From contig OW203734.1 of NCBI GenBank assembly GCA_934045075.1, positions 9,435,516-9,499,515 of the forward strand: a stretch of 64,000 nt of DNA. Reading direction: 5' to 3'. This document shows, piece by piece, positions 10,844 through 23,600 of the stretch. The position numbers and the translations under genes are program-made. Each line of letters opens with the position of its first letter. Positions within the stretch are counted from its first letter, which is position 1. The notes beneath the pieces were generated by a model. The model worked only from the letters and a program-made list of their open reading frames with translations, searched no databases and was not told where the DNA came from. The stretch comes from Yponomeuta sedellus (lineage: Eukaryota > Arthropoda > Insecta > Lepidoptera > Yponomeutidae).

Positions 10844-13501
10844 CAATTTGCTTAAGTCAGATGTCGCTGCCTGTACGTAATACAGAGAATATTGTAAAGA
10901 GGTTCGAAATTTCACTGATGCCGTGAGTCGCCCATTGGCTCAATTGGTAGAGCGCTGGTACGGATAGCCAGAGGTTGCGGGTTCGAATCCCGGCATGGGT
11001 GAAATTTTTAGCCTCTAAATAGGTTTTTAAATTTGTTCCTTAGCACGGGTTAGTGCATTAAAAATAAAAATAGTGTAATCATGTGGGTACAGTGATATCG
11101 TTCCGATGTTAAACCTAACTGCAAAGTAGGTAGTCGGGGCTGTAAGTAATGCAATTTGCTTAAGTCAGATGTCGCTGCCTGTACGTAATACAGAGAATAT
11201 TGTAAAGAGGTTCGAAATTTCACTGATGCCGTGAGTCGCCCATTGGCTCAATTGGTAGAGCGCTGGTACGGATAGCCAGAGGTTGCGGGTTCGAATCCCG
11301 GCATGGGTGAAATTTTTAGCCTCTAAATAGGTTTTTAAATTTGTTCCTTAGCACGGGTTAGTGCATTAAAAATAAAAATAGTGTAATCATGTGGGTACAG
11401 TGATATCGTTCCGATGTTAAACCTAACTGCAAAGTAGGTAGTCGGGGCTGTAAGTAATGCAATTTGCTTAAGTCAGATGTCGCTGCCTGTACGTAATACA
11501 GAGAATATTGTAAAGAGGTTCGAAATTTCACTGATGCCGTGAGTCGCCCATTGGCTCAATTGGTAGAGCGCTGGTACGGATAGCCAGAGGTTGCGGGTTC
11601 GAATCCCGGCATGGGTGAAATTTTTAGCCTCTAAATAGGTTTTTAAATTTGTTCCTTAGCACGGGTTAGTGCATTAAAAATAAAAATAGTGTAATCATGT
11701 GGGTACAGTGATATCGTTCCGATGTTAAACCTAACTGCAAAGTAGGTAGTCGGGGCTGTAAGTAATGCAATTTGCTTAAGTCAGATGTCGCTGCCTGTAC
11801 GTAATACAGAGAATATTGTAAAGAGGTTCGAAATTTCACTGATGCCGTGAGTCGCCCATTGGCTCAATTGGTAGAGCGCTGGTACGGATAGCCAGAGGTT
11901 GCGGGTTCGAATCCCGGCATGGGTGAAAAAAAAATTTTTAGCCTCTAAATAGGTTTTTAAATTTGTTCCTTAGCACGGGTTAGTGCATTAAAAATAAAAA
12001 TAGTGTAATCATGTGGGTACAGTGATATCGTTCCGATGTTAAACCTAACTGCAAAGTAGGTAGTCGGGGCTGTAAGTAATGCAATTTGCTTAAGTCAGAT
12101 GTCGCTGCCTGTACGTAATACAGAGAATATTGTAAAGAGGTTCGAAATTTCACTGATGCCGTGAGTCGCCCATTGGCTCAATTGGTAGAGCGCTGGTACG
12201 GATAGCCAGAGGTTGCGGGTTCGAATCCCGGCATGGGTGAAATTTTTAGCCTCTAAATAGGTTTTTAAATTTGTTCCTTAGCACGGGTTAGTGCATTAAA
12301 AATAAAAATAGTGTAATCATGTGGGTACAGTGATATCGTTCCGATGTTAAACCTAACTGCAAAGTAGGTAGTCGGGGCTGTAAGTAATGCAATTTGCTTA
12401 AGTCAGATGTCGCTGCCTGTACGTAATACAGAGAATATTGTAAAGAGGTTCGAAATTTCACTGATGCCGTGAGTCGCCCATTGGCTCAATTGGTAGAGCG
12501 CTGGTACGGATAGCCAGAGGTTGCGGGTTCGAATCCCGGCATGGGTGAAATTTTTAGCCTCTAAATAGGTTTTTAAATTTGTTCCTTAGCACGGGTTAGT
12601 GCATTAAAAATAAAAACAGTGTAATCATGTGGGTACAGTGATATCGTTCCGATGTTAAACCTAACTGCAAAGTAGGTAGTCGGGGCTGTAAGTAATGCAA
12701 TTTGCTTAAGTCAGATGTCGCTGCCTGTACGTAATACAGAGAATATTGTAAAGAGGTTCGAAATTTCACTGATGCCGTGAGTCGCCCATTGGCTCAATTG
12801 GTAGAGCGCTGGTACGGATAGCCAGAGGTTGCGGGTTCGAATCCCGGCATGGGTGAAAATTTTTAGCCTCTAAATAGGTTTTTAAATTTGTTCCTTAGCA
12901 CGGGTTAGTGCATTAAAAATAAAAATAGTGTAATCATGTGGGTACAGTGATATCGTTCCGATGTTAAACCTAACTGCAAAGTAGGTAGTCGGGGCTGTAA
13001 GTAATGCAATTTGCTTAAGTCAGATGTCGCTGCCTGTACGTAATACAGAGAATATTGTAAAGAGGTTCGAAATTTCACTGATGCCGTGAGTCGCCCATTG
13101 GCTCAATTGGTAGAGCGCTGGTACGGATAGCCAGAGGTTGCGGGTTCGAATCCCGGCATGGGTGAAATTTTTAGCCTCTAAATAGGTTTTTAAATTTGTT
13201 CCTTAGCACGGGTTAGTGCATTAAAAATAAAAATAGTGTAATCATGTGGGTACAGTGATATCGTTCCGATGTTAAACCTAACTGCAAAGTAGGTAGTCGG
13301 GGCTGTAAGTAATGCAATTTGCTTAAGTCAGATGTCGCTGCCTGTACGTAATACAGAGAATATTGTAAAGAGGTTCGAAATTTCACTGATGCCGTGAGTC
13401 GCCCATTGGCTCAATTGGTAGAGCGCTGGTACGGATAGCCAGAGGTTGCGGGTTCGAATCCCGGCATGGGTGAAATTTTTAGCCTCTAAATAGGTTTTTA
13501 A
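10844..13501 (+). repeat. Right arm of inverted tandem array: nine tRNA-like units, plus strand
   Basis: Nine copies of the same unit lie head to tail. The tRNA-like modules are at 10929-11001, 11237-11309, 11545-11617, 11853-11925, 12167-12239, 12475-12547, 12783-12855, 13092-13164 and 13400-13472. Spacing is 308 bp except 314 (six extra A after the fourth module) and 309 (one extra A). Apart from those indels and a T-to-C change near 12617 the units look identical by eye, so amplification or homogenisation is recent. The last unit stops partway through its tail at 13501. The arms would form a very large palindrome. Each unit has pol III-like boxes but lacks U33, so these are SINE-like or tRNA-pseudogene repeats. 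Confidence 0.9.
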
Positions 13502-13514
13502 ATACCTACTCAAT
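13502..13514. repeat. Right copy of 13-bp direct repeat flanking the tRNA-like array
   Basis: This is an exact copy of the 13 bases at 9878-9890 and supports insertion of the block between as one event. Confidence 0.8.
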
Positions 13515-13740
13515 GTATCGGAATAAGTATGATACATCCTCGGTTTAGTAGCCAACATAACATTTCCTTGCCGGGATACAGTTAAGGGAATGTTTTAATC
13601 GGACGCTAAATGGCAGAACGATGTCGTCACAACACGACTGGACATCTGGAACTCGGTGCTAAACTTGACTACCTATGTGTTACCATTACTAAGTCTAGTT
13701 TATTTTACCAAGAAAGTAGCAGATCGATCCACCGGTCGAT

Positions 13741-13950
13741 GCCTGCCTCGTTGGTCTAGCTGTTAAGGCGCCAAGGCAGTTGGGTACCAAGGCAGAAGTA
13801 GTGGGTTCGATTGTCACTGGGGGCCGTCGTACCTTATACAAGTGGCCCGAGTTTGGGTGTGTTTTCAGGTTTGTGACGTCTTTGCCTGGTTACCACAGTA
13901 CAGGGTACTCTGTAACGTTACGGATGACATTATAACAATAATAATATAAT
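13741..13950 (+). mobile_element. tRNA-derived SINE, plus orientation
   Basis: The head resembles a tRNA: an A-box-like TTGGTCTAGCTGTTAAG near 13751 and a B-box-like GTGGGTTCGATTGTC near 13801. The body passes through ACAAGTGGCCCGAGT-type sequence and ends in an AATAATAATA-rich tail. It abuts a second SINE in the opposite direction, so the shared body segment (GACGTC..TTGCCTGGTTACC) forms a long inverted repeat across about 13875-14030. Confidence 0.7.
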
Positions 13951-14155
13951 AACTTCCACACAACACAATCACTTGACCTGGTCCCAAACTAGGATATCCT
14001 GCGATACGGTAACCAGGCAAGGACGTCGCAAACGTGAAAATACACCCAGACTGAGTGTATTTTCACTCAGTCTGGGTGTATACAGTGGTACACACAGTGG
14101 GAATCAAACCCAGGACCTCTGTCTAGGTAGCTAAAAACCTTAACCGGCAGACGAA
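13951..14155 (-). mobile_element. tRNA-derived SINE, minus orientation, with internal palindrome
   Basis: Read on the minus strand it has a head with GGTTAAG, a B box GGGTTTGATTCCC (near 14100), then the body, and ends GTGTTGTGTGGAAGTTATTAT. That 3' end recurs at about 26325, 39580 and 42530. Inside it an 18-bp perfect inverted repeat (14040-14057 and 14064-14081, 6-nt loop) has been added. Confidence 0.7.
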
Positions 14156-17100
14156 TGAAGCAGTCAAAAAATTATACAGAAAGAGCACGTGTATTTATTG
14201 TTTTCGATAAAAATTGTGTTCCTGTAACGTCATACAAGCAATGCCGAATATTTACGGACATTGATTACAAAGGGAACGTCTCTCAATATGACTTTATGGA
14301 AACAATCTACGCAGGCATTTTCACGCGCGTTCCCCCGAACTTGGCACCCTGGCTACCGAGTCATCCCCTGACATTTACTTTCGTCCGTATTATACTTTCG
14401 TCGATAGGAGTATAATATTATAGAAAGTGAATGAATCATAGACTACACAACAAGCGAAGAGACCGCAGCGGCGGTGAGGGGCGGAGGGCGGTATTCGACC
14501 GGTATTGGTTCCGCCCCTACCTCCCGCTACACCCCCGCCCGATTTGACTGCAACATTGGGGAGACCGATTCTCTAAGATCTCTACTGAAAACCCACAACC
14601 AGTCGCTACTAATTCTTGATTTGCCTGAATACTTCGACTCACAGAATCGGCCCCTCCACATTTATGTATGTAAAAGGGGATGCTACATCGAGCGGCTCCT
14701 GTTATTCCAAGCGTTTGACTGTCGTGCGAGGTCAGTTCCGTGTCATCGATTGAATCATTCCTGTGTGTTCGCACTTGCACTATCGCACTATTGCACTATC
14801 TCAGTCGAGAACCGACTACGTAAACATTTCGTGGAAGTGTTGAGATGCGGTGCAATAGCAGGTGCGCCTTTGTATGTTTTAACATTCAATTACGGGGCTC
14901 CTGACTTCGTTTAAGAAAACAGAACGTTACGCAATACCACTCGCTAACTGTGAAGCAAAACATCATGAGGAAACCTAAGTATCTGATGTGTTCACATACC
15001 GCAGCGCTTGAAATTCCTAATCCGCGATGGGCACGCGTGGTAATTAAGCTCATACTCTGTCTGTGAGTAAAGGCCCACGTGTAACACGTTACGGAGGCTT
15101 TTTATGCCCGCCTACATAAAAAGCCTTCGTGAGTTTACTAACGCGCTAGACAACAATGATTTGTTTCTAGTTTAGTCTAGTCTTATGTTTTGGACCTTAT
15201 AAGTAATTCCTAATAATCACTCATTACATGATTGAGAGAATAGAAAGTCATTTTTTCAAAAAACTATCTACATGAACCTAGTGAGCCGCATAATTATTTT
15301 AATGTGCATAGTCCACCTTTTAGAGAGAGTTTGTTTGTCAGAAACGAGTAATGTATTACTTTATGGAAAACAATGGGGTATTTAATTATTATTATACTTC
15401 GCACGGCTCTTATGGAATACGGGAGTGTTTTTCCCGTAACCATCTGGCACATTTGCTCCAAATTAAGTCACAAGAAATCTCTCAGATTTAGTTCGTAAAA
15501 TATTGCGCTCTGTTCCTGAAACACAATTTAGCAAGAGCTTGAAATGGTTTTAATGAGTAGCCTAGTTCCCGAAGTTTGGTAATAAATAATAATTAAACTA
15601 TCAAGGCCTTATTGAGTAAATAAAGCTAATGCTGTCGTTAGAAAACACGTTACATTTGCTGTAATTCAGCTTCAAATAAGTAATGTTCCAACAAAGTAAA
15701 ATTTTAAAGTAAATGTAGAAATGAAAGTGAAAAGGTTTTATTCAAAGTAGCGCAGAAACTGCGGCTTAATGAACGTTACAATTCTAACTAGGTGTCCATT
15801 TCAAAATGTAGATCATTTTGGAGAAAAAATGGACAAAAAAACTCCACACTTAGTCTTTTTAAAGTCCTTAATTAACAGAGTTTACATAATTATTTTAAAA
15901 CATAGAACTCGTGCATTGTACTGGCTTTAATTCCAGACATCATTGTCATCTAAAGCCCTTTTGGCACAAAGTGTACTTAACACATTTTTGGAACCGCGTT
16001 TCAGTCAAACTTAATATATCTTCAGGGATTTTATTATAGAAACGTAGACCGAAGTAGGTACCTATCGAATTATTTTTTAAATTATAATTTATAGTCCAGC
16101 CCTTGATTAACCCCGAACTTTATATAATGAGAGTACCATAAAACATTCATAGACATGAAAAATTTTGATATTTAGTCTAAATGTACATCAATACATTTTT
16201 CTATTTGTCGGAAACAATATTACGTACTATCCTGTTGACCAGTAACTTATGACCTTCGGTCACTTTGGTGTCGTGCTATGGAAATTCATTCGTTTCAAGT
16301 TAATTGTGCTAAATGTCACGTGATCCGACGCCCTAGCTCTACACACGGAACGAAATTACTAAGTACATGGCAACCGAATACGTTTAACACGAAGAATTAA
16401 ACTTAGCAGGAAAATGTAGGAAAATCCTTGAGTCTGTTTCGAAACCATTATTACCCACTGGCTTGTAGGTACCTACTATTAGCAACAGTAAAAATAGTAA
16501 CTTATCTTAATCTCTTGTCTTATTCAAAACTAGGGACCAGTTAAAAAAACATTTAAACTGTTTATTTCATAAAGGAAAAATCCATAAAGTATTCAAGCTC
16601 TGGAAGCTAAAAATCATCCGTATAAGATTATAGTGCTTATAGAGCTTGCTCTATATTAAAGATGAATTTTACAATTATTCCACTCCGCTTATGTACGTTT
16701 ACTCACATGAAAGTGTCGCTTATTTAGTGTCCCGAAGATATTTATTCTTAAATGGCTCACATGGTGTTGAAGCCTTTTATAGGGGGATTTAGATTAGGTA
16801 CCATTTTGTATTTTATAAAGGAGTTTTGAGAATAATCTCAAGAATAATCTCTCTACATACGTTTTACCATAAAGAGTTACACGACGATTAGACAAGCCAG
16901 ATTTTACTAGAAACCTCTTCCTATATTCCGTAACAATAACAAGGGTAATCGAAGTTTATAGACAGTCGCCACCACATAGCCACCTGTGCTCGTTATACCA
17001 CATACTGTAATCAGTTGAAACAACTATCGATTGGCTCAATTCTACCCGTAAGCTGCTTTGTTAATACTAAGTAATATGGCTCCTGTTATGTGCGAGAATA

Positions 17101-17235
17101 ATACGGACACTACTATTCATATATAAAGAGTATTGCAAGTACGAGAATGCCGAAATCTTACCTTATAGAACAATTCTCGGCACGTGTTACGAAGTTAATA
17201 AATTATGTAGCTCTAGGTCTACTAGACCTTTATGT

Positions 17236-17243
17236 ATTATAAG
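17236..17243. repeat. Left 8-bp target-site duplication of the hAT element
   Basis: ATTATAAG directly precedes the CAGTG terminus and is repeated at 20647-20654. Eight bases is the hallmark duplication length of hAT transposons. Confidence 0.92.
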
Positions 17244-20200
17244 CAGTGATCGAATAATCGGATGCATATTTACCTAAAGTTATTTTTTGGCTCAGAAATT
17301 ATGGAAGCGGCTTCTTAAAACATATTTTTTAAATATAAATCCCGGGATTTCAGAAAATTCGGGAATGCAAAACTAATCGCATATGTAGCATGGAGACGAC
17401 TTATTTAGCGTGTAGTATTATGAATTTAAAAAACCCGGGACTCTGGTATTACATAATTATTTATATGTGTCTTTGTTTAAAGTTTATTTTAGCCTCCGAT
17501 GCAAGTATGTATGTGTGTGTATGTAGGGTGTAACAGGAAAAGTAGTGTGTTAGTTAAAAAAAAACATTACTATAAAATAATACTTTATTGCACATTTACA
17601 GGATAAAAAAATAGATGTTGAAATAATTAAAATATACATAATTATTAATAATATATTATTTAAATTAAGTACCATATGTGTAACAACTTTAATCACTATC
17701 TATAACTATAATTTGGTCACTGAAATCTGACGTTAATATTTCTCTGTCTGTCTGTGTTGAACATGATGGTGTTACGTCAGATTTCAGTGACTGTTTTAAA
17801 TCTGAACTGGTAACTTCTGTTTTATTCAGAGAATTGTAGTAAATAATTATAATTTTCTCGAGATTATCAATTTTTAGCCTATTTCTTTTGACATTCAGGA
17901 TCCACTTATATAACGAAAAAGATCTCTCCACATCTACAGATGTAAGTGGCGCAAATTTGTAAATACTAGCGCCACTGTCTTGAGTAATATTTTCACTTAT
18001 TGACCTAAGGAAATCAAAATCAGGGTTTCTATCCATAAGTTTCTCCATTTTGTTGATTAATATATTATTTAATGTCTGGTTTACAATTGATCTTACATCG
18101 TCAAATATTTCAAATGTTTCAGTTATAGTAAGGTCACGTTTTTCTATTTTTACAATTGCTAATATCGAAAATTTCGAAATACTCGTATATATACTCTAAA
18201 TCTTTCTTTAAATTAGGTTATTTTAATACTTCCTTAGCATTTCTAATAGAGATGGCTTCATTGCTATCTAATAAACCTAGAACATTTGTTATTTTGTCTA
18301 AGTGTTTAGCATAGTAAAATGCCGCCTTTAACCATGTTCCCCACCTAGTAATAACTGGCTCTGGAGGCAAGGGTAAATTTGGATGCAGCTCCTTAAAAAT
18401 TCGTACCCTGTTGGGAGATTTTAAAAATATTTTCTTAACATTGTTAATTAAAGTGTCTACATCACTATAGCTTAAACGTATAGTCTCAGTTAACCTGTGC
18501 AAGGCGTGCGCTAAACATGTAAAGTGTTTCATATTTGGAAATGTATTTTTTAATATTTTTCCAGCCAGTAACATATACGCTACGCTATCGGTACATAATA
18601 TTAAGACGTCCTGCACTTTACTGTTAAATTGATCTCCCCATAAGTTTTTTAAACATTGTATTACAAACTCAGACACTGAATGACCGTTAACTACGTCTAA
18701 AGTTTTGCAAGTTAACATATGAATTCGTCCCGATACGTTTTCACTTAACGGTTTAACTAAAAAATGTACCACATATCGGCCCAGAAAATCAGTGGTTTCG
18801 TCTAATGATATCCATAATTTATTGTTTTGTACGTCACTATGAACACGTTTTATTTTGTTTTCATAAACTTGAGTCACATATTTTGTTCTCAACAAATTCT
18901 CACTTGGAATAGCCCTATCTTGGTTGTTACATTTGCAAATGTATTTTTCAAAAAAACTACGAAAAATGGGGTTTTCAACTTTTGACCACGGTATGTTACA
19001 CATAATGAGAAAATTAACTAAATCAAAATAAAAATCATTTGGTGTTGATTTTTGAATCTCGCGATGTTTTTGTGACTTCAGATGCCGATTCAAAATAGTC
19101 TTCTTTGCATTTAAATGTTTTTCACATTTCGTGCACACTATAGTTCCACTTGCCGAGTCGTAAAACATCTCTGGGTAATTTCTTATCCATGACTGAGCTA
19201 TGTCTTCTCTTTGAGTTGAATCAGCCATTATGTCTGTGAAGCAAGAAAGATCATTCGTTTTATTTTTCGGCTTATTTTTTCAGTAAAAGCGATAACTGTA
19301 CAGAAGTAACGGTAAAGACATTTTTTAAATAGTTAATCTTTTTTCACGGCTGTAAAGGGCTTTTTAAGTTACACTGCTCTAATAGGGGCATAAATGAAAA
19401 ACTTGAACAGGTACTTGCATGTCAATTAAACAGGTCAACTTGACACTCTTCCGAGGTAGCTCAGATTCAGCCAAATAAGCATCTAATCAATTGGTTTCAA
19501 TACTGACTTGGAACCTCCATACAAAAATTACATGACACGATGTATTGGTAGATACAACTGACTTTTTTAACTCGAGGTACTAAATGCAATCTTTAATAAT
19601 ACATTTATAAAAATAAATTAATAGACATAAACATTAAATACTATTTGTTGTATCACGCCTTTTTACATCAAGATTAAGGCATATTTGTATCGCAACACGG
19701 TTTCGGCAACAGTTGCAGAATACGGTGTTCAAATGTAATACAAAAATGTTGTGTGTCTTAGGCCACACACACACTGGTCGAACGAGGGAATCTCTCACTA
19801 TAGTCAAAATCTTCACATTTTTGCAAATATAAGTACAATGACATTTAATATATTTTGTAAAAATAAATAATCCTTACCTTGTAATAAAAGAGATAAGATG
19901 TCCAAGTCCCAGCGCAGAGTAAATCAGGTTCCAAAATTTGTAGCAAAGTCATCGTCTCATGTAAAACCAAAATCCGTATCACAATGCAAATCAATAACCG
20001 TTGTAGAATAGCCAAGTAGTCCGAAAATACAGAAAACACACAAAAAGCACCCGAACGCATGGCACGCAAAGCGACGAATGTGATAAAATGAACAAAAGGA
20101 ACTGTTTTTGGGGCGCTACCTGTGCACAAGCAGGTATAATTTGCTGTCTCGCTCACTCACTTATAAGTGCGAGTAAGATGACAAATTATGTTATATTATA

Positions 20201-20646
20201 TATTTATGAAATGTTTACCAGCCCTCTTACGGATGCTACTTACTTTCGCCGTGTTAATATAATAAAAAATGAGATTTTTTTTTATAGAAATTTAAGGCAC
20301 CGAGTTGTTTGTCGCTATGTAGTGAAGAAAGAAAATTACTTATCTTGACGTTTGCAATGACAGTTTGGCAATTAACTTTATAACATTAGCCAGCACCCGA
20401 TCTATAGTCGGAAAGCACTAAACGATAATTCTGAAATCGCTTGATTTTTTACGATCGATACAAAAGTGCATTCCATATTAGCAAACACCTGAACGCAAGT
20501 ATCTGTATTCACCAGACTTAATTCTATAACCAAAACACTGTATTCGTCGATTCCGGAATCCCGGGATTTTTTCGATACAAAAGTGCATTCCATAACAGCC
20601 AACACCTCAACTTTAGGTAAATATGCCTCCGATTATTCGATCACTG
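17244..20646 (-). mobile_element. hAT DNA transposon, both termini intact, 3.4 kb
   Basis: The ends are 38-bp terminal inverted repeats (17244-17281 and 20609-20646) starting CAGTGATCGAATAATCGG and differing at one position. Both are flanked by ATTATAAG. A 23-bp subterminal direct repeat near the right end (20455-20477 and 20572-20594, containing AAAGTGCATTCCATA) could be transposase-binding sites, as in other hAT elements. The transposase lies on the minus strand and is broken. Positions 19229-20608 upstream of it carry no ORF I can assign. The element should be mobilisable only if a relative supplies transposase. Confidence 0.92.
17689..19228 (-). pseudogene. hAT transposase, broken by a stop and a frameshift
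   Basis: The N-terminal part is a 336-codon ORF (18218-19228). It has a BED-like zinc finger (C32, C35, H49, H55), the first catalytic-type Asp in SLDETTD (D143), a second in LCTDS (D214), the hAT CxxH motif in TCLAH (C238, H241), and RWGTW further on. A TAA at 18218-18220 interrupts the frame, which stays open a further 28 codons or so. A frameshift near 18170 then moves to the frame of the 17689-18048 ORF. That part has the C-terminal dimerisation signature FAPLTSVDVERSFSLYK with the third acidic residue. All three catalytic regions are present, so only two lesions separate it from an open gene. Hence it is a young pseudogene. Flanking inverted repeats confirm hAT. Confidence 0.9.
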
Positions 20647-20654
20647 ATTATAAG
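20647..20654. repeat. Right 8-bp target-site duplication of the hAT element
   Basis: This ATTATAAG is identical to 17236-17243. Confidence 0.92.
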
Positions 20655-23600
20655 TTAAAGTAAATAGCTAACAGCAAAAACTACACTAAAGATAGAAAAA
20701 ACCGACTGTTTAAGGCTTCATTAAATTTGATCAGAATAAATCAGGTGGTATGTAACGTGTAAAAAACATGTGATTTTGTATGGAGGTTCGTGTAGTCATG
20801 ACTACGGTGTCTAATCAACTGTTAACGTCCCCAGCTAGCCGGTTCGCTCAGTGAATTTCGCAACACGGCAACAATGCTCTGGACTTTCTCTCGAAACAAT
20901 ATACGTCAGTCCCACTACGTGGCTCCCACCCGTACTGTGTGCATAATCGCTTGCAGCCACTTCCTAGAACCAAAGCCATTTTCCGTCAGATCGAGCGACG
21001 GGTCTAGCAACAAGTCCGGGCTGGCAATGCCGCAGTGGCGGTTCCGGGAAAGCCGCCGAGTCCTATGCGGCCGACGCTACGCTTTGTTGCAGCGACCTCG
21101 TCGACTGCGAGGTCAGTGGGCGACCGTTCTTTGTTTTTGTCGTAAACAGTAACATCATCAGCCAAAATAAGACTGGTTACATCAGTATTTAATTGAAATA
21201 AGAATATTCTTTTTAACCTAGTTGTATATAAGACATGAGTAAATAGGCAAGAAAGTAATATCGTTGGCCCTATCTTCGCTTATTATTAGGCAATATTGGA
21301 GTCAAAATAGGCTTTGCTCTTACGACTAAGTGTGAAGATTGAATCTTAGGCATAGCGAACGATGCCTCAAAACTAGCGAGTAAAATGGTCCTTTAGCTTA
21401 AATTACCTTAAATTAATTTTATTGAACTCCTATCTGACAGAAGCCCTAACAACTTCACGTTGTGATTGAGCCTTAAAACAAATGAAAACCACTGAAATCC
21501 CCAGACGAGAACAGCTACCGCCTCAAACGATGGAGTATAGCATAATCTTCCCTTTAATAAAATCTACTGAGCTAATTAGAAACAACAGTGGGCACCAACG
21601 CTGCGCGACTGCGTGACCGCGTGGCGCCGCCGCCCATCAGTGATACAAGCCCGACACTATGCCCTACTTAGGTACGAGTACTTAGTCGAAAAAATATTAG
21701 TGACAAAGTTCTCATCTTGCGATGAGGCCTAAGTTGGATTACTGAGGTAGCTTTGAATAACTGAAGAGAAAGGCCGGATGATGAGCCTTAGTAGAAAAAA
21801 ATGTACCTAACTGGATGGAAAATCTCATTGTACCTATTTATTTATTTTGTGCATGGTATACAGCGGGTTAAATTACGAAAGAGATGCACCATCAATCCAA
21901 TCGGGTCACTTTCTTGTCGGCTTCGTGAATCTTCCGAATGCCTCCTCTCATGGAACATAGCGGACAATTTTCAGTAATGTGGCATGTAGTCTGCACCTCT
22001 CCGCATCCACAAGTGGGGTCTGTACGGAACCTCCACCTATGAAACAGGTCGGCGCATCTACCTTGCAATGGCTAACACTACCTATAATAGAAACCTGTAG
22101 ATAGGTGAAAAAGTATAGATGTCGAATGGCAGGGCTGAAAGAAGCCGTGCTCTATTTTGTGCATATTCTAAGATATGCCTCCTCCATGGGAAGGAAACTT
22201 CCCGTGGTGTGAGGTAGATAGAAAGCTGTAGCTGGATAACTGTAGAGTTCTAGAAGTTGGCCTCGGTGACATACAAATAATGTCGTATAAGCTATTAAAC
22301 TTAGATTTATTAGTCAGTGTATGTTGTACGTTATCTGTAATGAGAGTGCTGTAGTTTTCCTTCGCGGAAAAATAAGAAAGTAGGTGGTTGAGTCAGTTTC
22401 CTGTATTCACATTGTGAACCGTAGAATACCTAAACAACTTTCTGTATTTTGAGTCATCGTTTTTCTGGATAAAATTAAACGACTTCGTGGAAAAATAAAA
22501 TTGGCGACACCCACACAGTCACCGTCTGTGACATTAATGTCTGGCTTGGTTGTCTGAGGCACGAAGTTTGAATTGAAATAATTCAATCCAAACTTCACGA
22601 AGCAACAAGAATGTTCAACAAGAGTGTCAAAATACAAATAAAGTACTAGCGGGCGTTTCTTTTTTTAGGGTTCCGTAGTCAACGAGGACCTTTTATAGTT
22701 TTGCCATGTCCGTTCGTCCTTCTGTTCGCGGCTTAGCACAGAGAAGAAAAGTACTAGAACGCTGATATTTGCCCTAGATGCCATAGACCAAAACGGTAGG
22801 TTAAAAAATAAGAAAACCGTCAATTGTTTGAATTTCCCTGTCATATCGCTTCACATTACAGAGCAAACACGCCAAACGGCGCAAATATGAAGTCACTAAT
22901 TACCCGACTCCACAACTTCTCACCAAGTATGCAAAATGTGACCTGCATTGAATGGGAAATGTAATAAGCTCGCACAGGCCAAGGTTTATGCAGCTGATGT
23001 GTGACAACAAGGTAAACATACAATAAAATGCAAATTTCGAGAGGGAAGTAACAGGAAATGGAAGCTAGTATTATGCTCCTTTACAGATAGAGTCGCAAAA
23101 GTAAGCCGCGTCATGTTAGAAAAATTACATGCATGCAGAGACCAATCAACATAACTCTAGTCTACTCTGGTCACTTACAACAAAGAGAGTTTATTACAGA
23201 GACAGAGAAGGAAAGAAGAGACATCTCAGAGTATTTATATTTCTATTAGGTGAACTTCAATGTGTAACGTCTATATATAATGTTGATCTGGCTGATAACG
23301 TATTATCAGCAAAATCAGTAACAAAACATTTATCTCTAAGCGCTGAACGCTCTCTGAATAGAACACGCATACAATTATTGAAGTACAACGAAAGGGGTGT
23401 CGGATGCCGTAATAACTATTGTGTACGTCAGATAAGAATGGCGAATATTCCAATTACAGACCCATTCAGGGACTCTGGTGAAAGAAGAGCGACAAATTTC
23501 ACAGGCAGCGCGCCTGGGGCTGAATGTCGCTGTCAAGACAGCTCTGTGAGAGCTCCTACCAATATAAGAGGAGTAGTCGCTTTTTCATTTTCTCTTATTT

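Larger units (their letters stand above)
13515..17235. other. Region with SINE copies, no recognised gene
   Basis: Besides the SINE pair at 13741-14155, positions about 14935-15075 match the body of another SINE family (GAAGCAAAACATCATGAGGAAACC) also seen near 55880, 60760 and 63360. A GC-rich patch lies at 14465-14550. A 146-codon ORF at 14474-14914 starts in that patch but has no recognisable domain; I leave it unannotated. The rest is plain AT-rich sequence. Confidence 0.5.

Noticed and set aside
9967..13472. A cluster of 12 functional tRNA genes
   Set aside because: The cloverleaf forms and both pol III boxes are good, but the anticodon loop lacks U33, the T stem needs a bulge, and every module sits in a 308-bp repeated unit. 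SINE-like repeat is the safer call.
14474..14914. A 146-codon ORF as a gene
   Set aside because: No domain, no homologue I recognise, starts in a GC-rich patch, and overlaps an opposite-strand ORF.
19845..20156. A second ORF in the hAT element as an accessory gene
   Set aside because: A 103-codon hydrophobic ORF with no similarity to hAT accessory proteins; it overlaps another ORF on the opposite strand.
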